DNA of 49,864 nt. Origin: an uncultured Campylobacterales bacterium. Lineage in GTDB: Bacteria > Campylobacterota > Campylobacteria > Campylobacterales > Arcobacteraceae. The stretch spans positions 1-49,864 of the forward strand of contig CANNFB010000018.1 in assembly GCA_947503785.1 (NCBI GenBank), in the 5' to 3' direction. Every line of letters starts with the position of its first letter. The first letter of the stretch is position 1. The position numbers and the translations under genes were made by a program. The notes under the pieces are model-generated. The model worked only from the letters and a program-made list of their open reading frames with translations, had not been told where the DNA came from and made no database searches. Of the stretch, positions 24,973-33,334 are shown one piece after another.

Positions 24973-25866
24973 ATGATTGAAAATCAAGAAGTACTAGAAG
25001 TACAAGAAACACAACAAGAAGAAGCTAAAGAACAAATAATAAATCTAAAAATATATGTAGGTGAAATAAATAAACTTGCAGTATATAGAAAAAGTGAACC
25101 AGGTATTTACTTAATAAGTGAAGATAGAGAAGAAGTACTTCTTCCAAATGCTTATGTAACAAATGAAATGGAATTAGGGTCTTTCTTAGATGTATTTATT
25201 TATACAGATAGTGAAGATAGACTAGTGGCAACTACACTAGATCCATATCTTTATGTAAATGAATATGCTTATTTAGAAATAGTAGATACAGCGCCTTTTG
25301 GTGCCTTTGTTGATATTGGATTACCTAAAGATATTTTAGTTCCTAAAAATAAACAAAGAACTATTTTTCATAAAGGACATAGTAAAGTTCTTAAAATGAT
25401 TCTAGATGAAAAAACCGATAGATTAATAGCAACAGAAAAATGGACTTTAGATCCAGATATTAAAGGCTTAGAAGAAAAAGATGAGGTTGAGATATTAGTA
25501 TATTCTAAAACTCCTCTAGGATATAAAGTAATAGTTAATGACCAATATGATGGAATGATTTTTCATTCAGAAATTTTTGAAAATGTTTATTTTGGTGATA
25601 GAAAAAGAGCATACGTTAAAAAAGTAAGAGCAGATAATAAACTTGATTTATCTCTTCAAGAAATTGGTAAAAAAGTTAAAGATGATAAAGTTTATGAGCT
25701 ATTAGTTCAAAATGGTGGAAAAATGAACTTTACATATAAAAGTGATGCTGAAGAAATAAAAAAAGCATTTGGTGTTAGTAAAAAAGCATTTAAAGCAACA
25801 CTAACAAAATTATTAAATGATGAAAAAATTATCTTAGAAGATAAGTGTATTAGAGTTAAATCGTAA
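24973..25866 (+). CDS. S1-domain RNA-binding protein (CvfB family)
   Basis: This 297-aa cytoplasmic protein has a short Gln/Glu-rich N-terminal stretch, then consecutive S1-like beta-barrel domains (EINKLAVYRKSEPGIYL, then APFGAFVDIGLPKDILVP, then a third around KVIVNDQYDGMIF), and a C-terminal winged-helix (FGVSKKAFKATLTKLL, then KIILED). That order is the CvfB/YitL layout. CvfB proteins bind RNA and influence virulence-factor expression in Firmicutes; the role here is not known. It is monocistronic, with tpx beginning 88 bp later from its own promoter. Confidence 0.88.
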   Translation: MIENQEVLEVQETQQEEAKEQIINLKIYVGEINKLAVYRKSEPGIYLISEDREEVLLPNAYVTNEMELGSFLDVFIYTDSEDRLVATTLDPYLYVNEYAYLEIVDTAPFGAFVDIGLPKDILVPKNKQRTIFHKGHSKVLKMILDEKTDRLIATEKWTLDPDIKGLEEKDEVEILVYSKTPLGYKVIVNDQYDGMIFHSEIFENVYFGDRKRAYVKKVRADNKLDLSLQEIGKKVKDDKVYELLVQNGGKMNFTYKSDAEEIKKAFGVSKKAFKATLTKLLNDEKIILEDKCIRVKS

Positions 25867-25874
25867 CAGTTTAA

Positions 25875-25892
25875 AATTGATTGACCTCAATT
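25875..25892. repeat. 18-bp inverted repeat upstream of tpx
   Basis: Arms AATTGA (25875-25880) and TCAATT (25887-25892) flank TTGACC. Its centre is about 46 bp upstream of the likely tpx transcription start, the position of an activator or repressor site. It also lies 9 bp past the cvfB stop but lacks a T-run, so it is not a convincing terminator. Confidence 0.3.
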
Positions 25893-25916
25893 AAGACAAT
25901 TTTTATCCGAATTTAT

Positions 25917-25922
25917 TATAAT
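25917..25922 (+). promoter_or_regulatory. tpx promoter, -10 TATAAT
   Basis: A perfect -10 box in TTTATTATAATGTC lies 32 bp before the tpx ATG. TTGACC at 25881 is 30 bp upstream, too far to act as a -35. Confidence 0.55.
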
Positions 25923-25954
25923 GTCAAGAAATATTTAAAATAAAAGGAAATTAT

Positions 25955-26491
25955 ATGGCAACAACAATGTTAAAAGGTAATGAAGTAAATTTAAGTGGAA
26001 CAGAATTAAACGTTGGAGATAAAGCTCCAGTTGTAACTGTAGTAGCAAAAGATTTATCAGATGTTCAAATTGGTGGAGAAAATGGTAAATCACAAGTAGT
26101 AGTTGTAGTACCATCTTTAGATACTCCTGTATGTGCTGCAGAAACTAGAAAGTTCAATGAAGAAGCTGCAAAAATAGAAAATGCGGAAGTTATCGTTGTT
26201 TCTATGGATTTACCATTTGCAATGGGTAGATTTTGTACAACTGAAGGTATTGAAAACTTAACAGTTGGTTCAGATTTTAGAGCAAAAGCTTTTGCTAAAT
26301 CTTATGGTGTATTAATATCATCAGGACCTCTTGCAGGTGTTACTTGTAGAGCAATTTTTGTAATTAATGCTTCAGGTGTTATTACTTATAAAGAAATTTG
26401 CCCAGAAATTACTGAAGAACCAAAATATGATGCTGCACTTGCTGCATTAAGTGATGCTACATCAACTTCTTGTTGTGGGACTTGTCAATAA
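25955..26491 (+). CDS. tpx: Thiol peroxidase
   Basis: This 178-aa atypical 2-Cys peroxiredoxin reduces hydroperoxides using thioredoxin. The peroxidatic Cys60 is in PSLDTPVCAAETRKF and the resolving Cys94 in MGRFCTTEG, the exact spacing of the family. The start ATG follows AAAAGGAAA. The C-terminus is unusual: after the normal end near residue 168 there is a short tail STSCCGTCQ with three extra cysteines, which could bind metal or form extra disulfides. The gene is monocistronic with a strong terminator. Confidence 0.96.
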   Translation: MATTMLKGNEVNLSGTELNVGDKAPVVTVVAKDLSDVQIGGENGKSQVVVVVPSLDTPVCAAETRKFNEEAAKIENAEVIVVSMDLPFAMGRFCTTEGIENLTVGSDFRAKAFAKSYGVLISSGPLAGVTCRAIFVINASGVITYKEICPEITEEPKYDAALAALSDATSTSCCGTCQ

Positions 26492-26534
26492 TCAAGGTTT
26501 TGATTCTTACAATTTGATATACTTCAAAAAGTTA

Positions 26535-26567
26535 AAAAAAGCCACTTTTTAAGTGGCTTTTTTATTT
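26535..26567 (+). terminator. Rho-independent terminator of tpx
   Basis: GCCACTT (26541-26547) pairs with AAGTGGC (26551-26557) around TTT, extended by flanking A and T runs, and is followed by TTTTTTATTTT. It is the clearest terminator in the window and closes the tpx transcript before nnrS. Confidence 0.9.
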
Positions 26568-26578
26568 TAGGAGATTAT

Positions 26579-27781
26579 ATGTCAGATACATTTACTACAT
26601 GGTACAAGAAGTTTTCTTCTCAGCCTCACCAGCCATTTTTTACAAATGGAATTATATTTTTTATTTTATTTATGATGCTTTTTATAGCTTCATTTTCAAA
26701 TGTTTTAAGTTTAGACTCTAGTGTTTTAACTTATCATTCATATACAATAGTTTTCGTTGTATTTATTCAATTTTTTCTAGGTTTTCTTTTTGTTGTTTTT
26801 CCAAGATTCTTATCACAAGCAGAAATCTCACCAAAAATATATATGCAACAGTTTCAATTATATTTTATAAGTTCTCTAGGTATTCTTCTAACTTTAATAG
26901 TTCTACCAAGTATTACTATAGTTTTCCAACTTTTAATGCTTCTTGCTCAAGTATTGAGTTTTAAACTACTATATTCTATACATAAAAAAAGTATTGTAGC
27001 TGTAAAAGAAGATACGAAATGGATATTAATAGCATTTTTGACAGGAATTTTAGCTCACTTCTTATTTATCATTAGTTCTTTTGATTTTGTATACTCATTA
27101 ACAGTTGCACATTTTGCTACAAATGTAGGTTTTTATCTATTTTTATTTATGATAATATTTACTGTTTCACAAAGAATGATTCCATTTTTTACAAAAACAA
27201 AAGTACCTACTTATGTAATAAATAAATCAAAAAATTTACTTCCTATTATTTATGGATTATTAACATTTAAAATATTTTTACTTAGCTTTGAAAATTCTGC
27301 ATTAAATCTTTTTGCAGATATTCCATTATTGATTGTATTTACAAGAGAACTAATCAAGTGGAATCTTCCTACGTTTAAAGTAACAGCTATTATGTGGGTT
27401 TTATTTATCTCATTATATTGGATACCTTTTGCTTTTTTAATTTCTGTTATTGAATCTTTTATGTATCTATATAATCCAGAAATTATTTTTGAAAAAGCTG
27501 TAATTCATACTTTAGCCTTAGGTTATTTTGTTACAGTATTAGTGGGATTCGGAACTAGAGTTGTTCTTGGACATTCTGGAACTACACCCTTTGCAGGTAA
27601 GTTTGCAATATCAATATTTATTGCAATTCAAATAATTGCATTTTTACGAATATTTACTTCTTTTTCTTTAAATTTTGATTTAAACTATATTTTCTTACTA
27701 AACTTTACAGCCTTTCTTTTAGTCGCTGGTTTAATTGTTTGGTCAACAAAATATCTTACAATTTTAATTAAGGGGAAGTAG
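26579..27781 (+). CDS. NnrS family membrane protein
   Basis: This 400-aa polytopic membrane protein has about ten to twelve hydrophobic helices. NnrS hallmarks are visible: HPFFTNG-like QPFFTNG at the N-terminus, FTVSQRMIPFF in the middle, and HTLALGYFVTVLVGFGTRVVLGHSG near the end (given in part). NnrS is a haem/copper membrane protein linked to nitric oxide tolerance or metabolism. The ATG start at 26579 is preceded by TAGGAG. It stands alone after the tpx terminator, with a promoter for msrP downstream. No norB or denitrification gene adjoins. Confidence 0.85.
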   Translation: MSDTFTTWYKKFSSQPHQPFFTNGIIFFILFMMLFIASFSNVLSLDSSVLTYHSYTIVFVVFIQFFLGFLFVVFPRFLSQAEISPKIYMQQFQLYFISSLGILLTLIVLPSITIVFQLLMLLAQVLSFKLLYSIHKKSIVAVKEDTKWILIAFLTGILAHFLFIISSFDFVYSLTVAHFATNVGFYLFLFMIIFTVSQRMIPFFTKTKVPTYVINKSKNLLPIIYGLLTFKIFLLSFENSALNLFADIPLLIVFTRELIKWNLPTFKVTAIMWVLFISLYWIPFAFLISVIESFMYLYNPEIIFEKAVIHTLALGYFVTVLVGFGTRVVLGHSGTTPFAGKFAISIFIAIQIIAFLRIFTSFSLNFDLNYIFLLNFTAFLLVAGLIVWSTKYLTILIKGK

Positions 27782-27824
27782 TAGAATCTAATTCTTTCTA
27801 AACATACTCTTTACACTAACTATA

Positions 27825-27830
27825 TATAAT
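27825..27830 (+). promoter_or_regulatory. msrPQ promoter, -10 TATAAT
   Basis: ACTATATATAATTACC contains TATAAT 30 bp before the msrP ATG. It would drive msrP and the overlapping msrQ. Confidence 0.5.
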
Positions 27831-27860
27831 TACCAATATAAATAGAGTAAAGGGTAAATT

Positions 27861-28820
27861 ATGAATATAATAAAAAAACCAACTTGGGATATTTCATCAT
27901 CAGAAGTAACACCTGAAGAGTTATTTAATAAAAGAAGAACTTTTATAAAACTAGGTGCTGCTTCTTTAGTTGCATCTGGTGCTTTAATAGAAGCACTTGC
28001 AAAAGAGAATATTCCCGTTCCAAACTTAAAATACTTAAAAGATAAAAATATCAATAATCTAAAACTAAATACTTATGAGCAAATTACAACTTATAATAAT
28101 TTTTATGAGTTTACAACATCTAAAAAAGGTGTGAAAGATATGGCTCATACTTTAAAAACTGATAATTAGGAAATAGAAATAGATGGTTTAGTAGAAAAAC
28201 CAATGAAAATCCAATTAGATGATTTAGTAAAAAACTTTTCAATTGAAGAGAGAATTTATAGATTTAGATGTGTTGAAGGTTGGTCTATGGTTGTTCCTTG
28301 GAATGGCTTTTCATTGCTAAGCTTAATTAAATTTGCAAAGCCATTATCTAGTGCAAAATATATTAGATTTGAAACTAAATATGATGAAGAGATGTTCCCT
28401 GACCAATCACGTGGAGTTTTTGCATCTATTGATTACCCTTATGTAGAAGGATTAAGAATGGATGAAGCTATGAATGAGTTATCATTTATGGCAACAGGTC
28501 TTTATGGTTCAACACTTCCCAATCAAAATGGAGCACCTTTGCGATTGGTAGTTCCTTGGAAATATGGATTTAAATCTATTAAATCAATTTCTAAAATATC
28601 TTTTGTAGATAAAGAACCACTAAATACTTGGCAACGTTCAAATAAAAAAGAGTATGGATTCTTTGCAAATGTGAATCCAAATGTTGATCATCCAAGGTGG
28701 TCTCAAAAAAGAGAAAGAGTTTTAGGAAAGTTTTTAAAACAAAAAACACTAATGTACAATGGTTATGAAAAAGAAGTTGCACATATGTACACTGGAATGG
28801 ATTTAAGAAAGTTTATATAA
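27861..28820 (+). pseudogene. msrP: msrP (periplasmic methionine sulfoxide reductase, catalytic subunit) interrupted by one in-frame TAG
   Basis: MsrP (YedY) is the Tat-exported molybdopterin enzyme that repairs oxidised methionines in periplasmic proteins, with MsrQ as its membrane haem partner. The frame runs from ATG at 27861 with a twin-arginine signal (NKRRTFIKLGAA), through NNFYEF and TLKTDN, to a TAG at 28167-28169 (codon 103), and then continues in the same frame to 28820. There it shows [14 protein letters not shown] (molybdenum-ligand Cys137), [18 protein letters not shown] in its NQNGAP form, and [12 protein letters not shown]. coli MsrP has Trp at the TAG position (DPWTLKISG against DN-stop-EIEIDG), so TGG to TAG by one base explains it. 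The rest is intact and 319 codons long. It is either a recent nonsense mutation, readthrough, or a base error. msrQ overlaps the stop by one base. Confidence 0.88.
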
Positions 28821-29386
28821 TGAAACGATTATTAATATATGTAATACTACTAACTCCCTTAGTAGTATTAAGCATGCAAATCCTAATTTTTGATAATGTA
28901 GTTGACCCTATAAAATATATATATACAGTAACAGGTGCAACAGCAGCTGTAGTACTGTTTTTTTCAATTACAATTTCTCTGATAAGTAAAAAAATAAATC
29001 TTATAAAATATAGAAGATTAGTAGGTTTATTTGGATTTTTTTATGCTCTTTTACATTTATTGAATTTTGTAGTTTTTGATGCAGAATATGATATTGGTTT
29101 TATTATTGAAGAGACACTTGATAAGCCATTTATTTATTTAGGAATGATTGCTTTTTTTATTCTTTTATTTATGAGCCTTACTTCTTCTAAAAGTTTATTT
29201 AAAAAGTATAAAAAACAACATCAGTTTATATATTTAGCTTTGATTTTAATAACAATACATTTTATAATGGCTCAAAAATCAATAACTATCCTTCAATTAG
29301 GATATATCGTAATGATTTTTATTTTAGCTTATTGTAAACTTTTACAAAAAATTGTAGAAAAAAATAAGAATAGATATTTAGATTAA
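28820..29386 (+). CDS. msrQ: MsrQ, haem-binding membrane subunit of the MsrPQ system
   Basis: This 188-aa membrane protein has about five or six helices of the ferric-reductase-like (YedZ/MsrQ) type. GLFGFFYALLHLLNF contains a likely haem histidine, and others are in KKQHQFIYLALILITIHF. MsrQ carries electrons from the quinone pool or flavin reductase to MsrP. Its ATG overlaps the msrP stop (TAATG), so translation is normally coupled to msrP; the TAG inside msrP could therefore lower MsrQ synthesis too. The frame itself is intact. Confidence 0.9.
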   Translation: MKRLLIYVILLTPLVVLSMQILIFDNVVDPIKYIYTVTGATAAVVLFFSITISLISKKINLIKYRRLVGLFGFFYALLHLLNFVVFDAEYDIGFIIEETLDKPFIYLGMIAFFILLFMSLTSSKSLFKKYKKQHQFIYLALILITIHFIMAQKSITILQLGYIVMIFILAYCKLLQKIVEKNKNRYLD

Positions 29387-29430
29387 CTCTTCATTAATCT
29401 TTTATTAGGATTCAGTTAACAGTGTAAGTG

Positions 29431-29436
29431 TATAAT
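29431..29436 (+). promoter_or_regulatory. -10 TATAAT of a candidate small RNA
   Basis: AAGTGTATAATTTTTAC places a perfect -10 box 45 bp after msrQ and about 99 bp upstream of a strong terminator, with no convincing coding frame between. Transcription would begin near 29443. Confidence 0.5.
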
Positions 29437-29442
29437 TTTTAC

Positions 29443-29565
29443 ATAGATAGGTTGACGCAGCGACTTATTTATAAAACAGAATTTTAAGATAGATCTCTTA
29501 AATATGAATAATTTTTTTATGTTTCCTTGTGTTAGGGTGTCATCCTAGATGGCACCCTTTTTTTT
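29443..29565 (+). ncRNA. Candidate small RNA between msrQ and the helicase gene
   Basis: The roughly 120-nt segment between the -10 box and the terminator has one internal hairpin (TTTAAGA 29483-29489 with TCTTAAA 29496-29502) and a less AT-rich 5' end (GGTTGACGCAGCGAC). It ends in the terminator below. I do not recognise 6S, SRP, tmRNA or RNase P motifs in it. An orphan promoter plus terminator without a credible reading frame is the pattern of an independent sRNA; a long msrQ 3' UTR is the alternative. A 14-codon frame (29504-29548) has no ribosome-binding site. Confidence 0.42.
29535..29565 (+). terminator. Rho-independent terminator
   Basis: GGGTGTCAT (29535-29543) pairs with ATGGCACCC (29549-29557), one G-T wobble, loop CCTAG, followed by eight T residues. 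It is GC-rich for this genome, so it is a deliberate element. The following 29566-29670 stretch before the helicase gene is AT-rich and I see nothing definite in it. Confidence 0.9.
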
Positions 29566-29670
29566 ATTCTAATTAATCAAGTACTTCTTTCATTTATTAA
29601 ATGAATAATAAGTCTTTTATGTTACTATTTCAAAACGAGAAAAAAACTACTATAAAGAATCAGCTAATAC

Positions 29671-31719
29671 ATGCCATTATCAAATTTAAATCAAGAACAA
29701 TTAAGTGCTGCAACTTGTCCTAAAGGATATAACCTAATAATTGCAAGTGCTGGTACAGGTAAAACTTCTACAATTGTAGGAAGAATTGCTAACTTAATTA
29801 ACAATGGAGTTAAGCCAGAAGAGATTCTTTTATTAACTTTTACAAACAAAGCTGCTGCAGAAATGGTTAATAGAATTGCTAAATTCTTTGGAAAAGATAT
29901 GGCAAAACAAGTTATGGCAGGAACTTTTCATTCTGTTTCTTATAAGTTACTAAAACAATTAAATATTAATATTTCATTGAAACAACCAAATGAACTAAAA
30001 ACACTTTTTAAATCAGTTTATGAAAAAAGAGTTTTTTATGATAGAGATGATGAAGCAAATCCTTATGATGGTGGATATTTATATGATATGTACTCTTTAT
30101 ATCTTAACTCAAATACAGGTGAAGAATTTGGAACTTGGATAAAAGACAAGAACTCTTCACATGAAATTTATACATTAATTTATGAAGATGTAGTTGATGA
30201 GTTTAATGCTTTAAAAATTAAATATGGCTATGCAAATTTTGATGATTTACTTACTATTATGCTTGATACTTTAAAAACACAAAGATTTGATTTTAAAGAA
30301 ATTTTAGTTGATGAATACCAAGATACAAATCCCTTACAGGGAAGACTATTGGATGGATTTAAGCCAAATTCTTTGTTTTGTGTTGGGGATTATGATCAAA
30401 GTATCTATGCTTTTAATGGTTCTGATATTGGTATTATTTCTACTTTTTCAACAAGATATGATAATGCTACGGTTTTTACATTAAGAAAAAATTATCGTTC
30501 TACTAAACCTATTTTAGATTTAGCTACAAAAGTAATCGAACATAATGAAAGAATTTATGATAAAAACTTAGAAGTTATAAGAACAGATGAAACAATAAGG
30601 CCAAAACTTTTAGCTTTTAATGAACTATTTGCTCAATATCAGTATATTTCTAAACTGATTTCTGAAAGTACAACTCATCATAATGATATTGCAATAATTT
30701 ATAGAAACAATTCAAGTGCAGATGGAATAGAGGCAAACTTACGTGAATATGAAATTCCAGCAAAAAGAAAAGGTGGAATGTCCTTTTTTGATTCTGTTGA
30801 AATAAAGTTTATTTTAGATGTTTTAGTTATGCAAATGTCTCATAATGATATGATGGCATTTATTCACGTTTTAGAGCATGGTAAGGGTATTGGAAAGGCA
30901 ATTGCCAAAGATATCTTTGATGCTTTGATAAAACTAGGTGATGGAGATATTTTAAGAGGATTATTTCATCCTAATCCAGATATTAATAACCCCTATGATA
31001 CTAAAAAAGTAAAAAATAGACAACTAGGTTTATTTGATGATTTTTTAGAGTTAGGTTCTATTTCAAAGTTTAAAGATTGTGGTTTTGAAGAAGCTTTTTT
31101 ATCAAACCCAATTTTAAAACATCCAAAGTTAGGTGTTGATGGTGGTAAATATATTTATGATTTTTACTTACTGATGAAGCATTTAAGAAGAACAAAAAAC
31201 CCTGAATCTTTAGTTACTAGTATTAGTTCCTCTATGATGTATTCTAGATTGAAGGATTTTTTATCCACAAAAAGAGCAACGGCAAAAGATGGAACAGTAA
31301 ATCCAATGCAAAAAACAAAATCTTTGGCAAAGATAAATCGTAAGTGTATGATTTTAAAAAACTTATCAAAAAACTTTAAAGAGCTAACAAAGTTTATTAA
31401 CTCTATGATTTTAGGTGGTTCTGAGATGAGTGAGGGTGATGGTGTAAATCTATTATCAGTTCATGCAAGTAAAGGCTTAGAGTTTAAAGAAGTATATGTA
31501 ATTGATTTAATGGATGGACGTTTCCCAAATAGAAAGCTTATGAGTAAAGGTGGAAGTTTAGAAGAAGAAAGACGTTTATTTTATGTTGCAGTTACAAGAG
31601 CTAAGGATATACTTTATTTATCTTATGCAAAATTTGATAGGATTAAGAAAATGGCATTTGTTGCCTCTCCATTTTTAAGAGAAGCTGGATTAGTTAAGGA
31701 TGATGAAAAGACTTCTTAG
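29671..31719 (+). CDS. UvrD/Rep-family ATP-dependent DNA helicase
   Basis: This 682-aa superfamily 1A helicase moves 3' to 5' on single-stranded DNA in repair or replication restart. The N-terminal Q-motif region NLNQEQLSAAT precedes Walker A SAGTGKTS (about residues 26-33). Next come motif Ia LLLTFTNKAAAEM, motif II LVDEYQDTNP, motif III GDYDQSIYAFNG, motif IV around LRKNYRS, motif V LLSVHASKGLEF and motif VI YVAVTRAKD. It is closer to Rep/PcrA than to AddA by length. The 3' end overlaps the convergent diguanylate cyclase gene by 4 nt. Confidence 0.93.
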   Translation: MPLSNLNQEQLSAATCPKGYNLIIASAGTGKTSTIVGRIANLINNGVKPEEILLLTFTNKAAAEMVNRIAKFFGKDMAKQVMAGTFHSVSYKLLKQLNINISLKQPNELKTLFKSVYEKRVFYDRDDEANPYDGGYLYDMYSLYLNSNTGEEFGTWIKDKNSSHEIYTLIYEDVVDEFNALKIKYGYANFDDLLTIMLDTLKTQRFDFKEILVDEYQDTNPLQGRLLDGFKPNSLFCVGDYDQSIYAFNGSDIGIISTFSTRYDNATVFTLRKNYRSTKPILDLATKVIEHNERIYDKNLEVIRTDETIRPKLLAFNELFAQYQYISKLISESTTHHNDIAIIYRNNSSADGIEANLREYEIPAKRKGGMSFFDSVEIKFILDVLVMQMSHNDMMAFIHVLEHGKGIGKAIAKDIFDALIKLGDGDILRGLFHPNPDINNPYDTKKVKNRQLGLFDDFLELGSISKFKDCGFEEAFLSNPILKHPKLGVDGGKYIYDFYLLMKHLRRTKNPESLVTSISSSMMYSRLKDFLSTKRATAKDGTVNPMQKTKSLAKINRKCMILKNLSKNFKELTKFINSMILGGSEMSEGDGVNLLSVHASKGLEFKEVYVIDLMDGRFPNRKLMSKGGSLEEERRLFYVAVTRAKDILYLSYAKFDRIKKMAFVASPFLREAGLVKDDEKTS

Positions 31720-33200
31720 CAGAAGTTTAATCTACTTCTTACGAGGTTTCTACCTGATTCTTTTGCTGTATATAATAACTTATCCGCTTTTTGAAGCATC
31801 TCATCAATATTATCACAGTTTTGATTATCACTAACACCAAAACTTGCTGTGATCTTTAGAATTTTATCATCAACTTTTAATTCTATATCTTCAATCTTCT
31901 TTTTAAGTTTTTCGGCTTTCTTAATTGCATCTTCTAGATTTGTATTCTTAATAACTAAGGCAAACTCTTCTCCACCTAATCGTCCTAGAATAGTTTTTTC
32001 ACTAATATTTTGTTTGATTTTATCAGCAAAAAGAGTCAAAACTCTATCTCCTGTATTATGTCCATATTTATCATTGAACTTTTTGAAGTTATCAATATCT
32101 ATCATTACAACACAAAGTAATTCATTATTCTTTTTTGCTTCTGTAAAATTTATTTGGGCATGAATAAAGAAGTTCCTTCTATTCATTGTTTTAGTTAAAT
32201 AATCAGTATGTGCAATTTCATATAAGTGCTTATTGGTTTTTTTAAGATCTTCTATCGTGACTTTCATTTGACTAGTTTTATTCTTTACTATTTTATCAAT
32301 TGATTCATTTTGCTCTTTTACTTGAGCTGTATATTTATTGCTAATATAAAGAAGTGATAAAATAGTCATTATTAGTAAACATAAAAATATTATTATAGTG
32401 AATTTTTTAATGTCATTTAATAGATGTATTTCTTTTTTAACTTTTACTGTGAATAATATCTTTGAATTATAATCATAAAAAGATATTTCATTTATATTAA
32501 TATTATTTACTATTTTTGATTTAACTTTTATTTTAACAGGTCCAGCTTCATTATTATTTGAATTGATTTTTTTTATACTAGCTTTTGGATTTGATATAAA
32601 CTTAATATTTATAAAATCTTTAGATAGATTTTTAATTACATTATTATCAATTTTAGAACCTAAATATAAAAACCCATTGGAGTTATCCTCATAATCAGTT
32701 TTATAAATAGGACTTTTTGCTATATAATATGCTTGATTATTGTAAATAATAACTTCATTTACTTTATTTATGTCTTTTAGTTTTTCAAGAATAAAAGCAC
32801 TGAAATTAGCACTTTCTTCTTTGTTTATATCTCTAGTAAAGTTTGAATATTTAATATTGTTCTTTTTATCAATTAAAATAAAATAGGATAAATCTAAATC
32901 TTCAAGTGTGTATGAACCTTGACGAAAGTTCTTATAAATATAATCTTTATTGCCATTTTCAATAAACTCGTAAACTTCATCAGAACTTGAATACTCTAGA
33001 GCAATTTTGTGGTTGTATTCAATTTGAGATTTAATTTTATAGATTAAATTTGAAATACTAGCATCTCTATTATTTTTTTCTAGTTTTGAATAAATATTTG
33101 TTATTATTAGAAAAGATAGTAAAGAAAATACAATGAAGATTGCAATTAAGATATTAACAAGTTTTCTATTTCTCTCTATAAAACTATTTTTCATATTCAA
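31716..33200 (-). CDS. Membrane diguanylate cyclase with periplasmic sensor domain
   Basis: This 494-aa protein makes c-di-GMP. One helix (about 15-36) is followed by a periplasmic sensor domain (about 40-265, CHASE4-like by arrangement), a second helix (about 266-287), a short coiled linker, and a C-terminal GGDEF domain with HTDYLTKTMNRRNFF and the catalytic GGEEF at residues 409-413. An RxxD inhibitory site is not seen five residues upstream (EKTI at 401-404), so product inhibition at the I-site is unlikely. The stop overlaps that of the helicase gene. The signal sensed is unknown. Confidence 0.9.
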   Translation of the reverse strand: MNMKNSFIERNRKLVNILIAIFIVFSLLSFLIITNIYSKLEKNNRDASISNLIYKIKSQIEYNHKIALEYSSSDEVYEFIENGNKDYIYKNFRQGSYTLEDLDLSYFILIDKKNNIKYSNFTRDINKEESANFSAFILEKLKDINKVNEVIIYNNQAYYIAKSPIYKTDYEDNSNGFLYLGSKIDNNVIKNLSKDFINIKFISNPKASIKKINSNNNEAGPVKIKVKSKIVNNININEISFYDYNSKILFTVKVKKEIHLLNDIKKFTIIIFLCLLIMTILSLLYISNKYTAQVKEQNESIDKIVKNKTSQMKVTIEDLKKTNKHLYEIAHTDYLTKTMNRRNFFIHAQINFTEAKKNNELLCVVMIDIDNFKKFNDKYGHNTGDRVLTLFADKIKQNISEKTILGRLGGEEFALVIKNTNLEDAIKKAEKLKKKIEDIELKVDDKILKITASFGVSDNQNCDNIDEMLQKADKLLYTAKESGRNLVRSRLNFC

Positions 33201-33290
33201 TCTCTTTTAAATATTATTTATTTATGTTTAGTTAATCATTGTATCTAAAATAATTTTATATAGCAATATTGAATTTGATATATTAACTAT

Positions 33291-33304
33291 TATTTAGATA
33301 TAAT
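33291..33304 (+). promoter_or_regulatory. valS promoter, -10 TATAAT
   Basis: TATTTAGATATAAT, continued by CGCG, has the -10 box at 33299-33304 and shares ATTTAGATATAATC with the ileS promoter. It lies 30 bp before the valS ATG. Confidence 0.6.
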
Positions 33305-33334
33305 CGCGAATAATAAAGAGAGATAGGATTTTAA

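Noticed and set aside
25881-25886. TTGACC as -35 of tpx
   Set aside because: The distance to the -10 box is 30 bp, far from 16-18.
27861-28820. Frameshift in msrP, or two separate genes
   Set aside because: The 5' and 3' pieces are in the same frame, 33 bases apart after the stop, and the family's Trp aligns with the TAG. A point nonsense change explains it without a shift. The second ATG (28203) has no good ribosome-binding site.
29504-29548. 14-codon frame ending in the terminator loop, as a leader peptide
   Set aside because: No ribosome-binding site, no run of a regulatory codon, and it lies in the small RNA candidate. Probably chance.
32951-33334. Long-range 8-bp inverted repeat (TAGTTAAT and ATTAACTA) before valS
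   Set aside because: The arms are about 50 bp apart in AT-rich DNA, and chance is a sufficient explanation.
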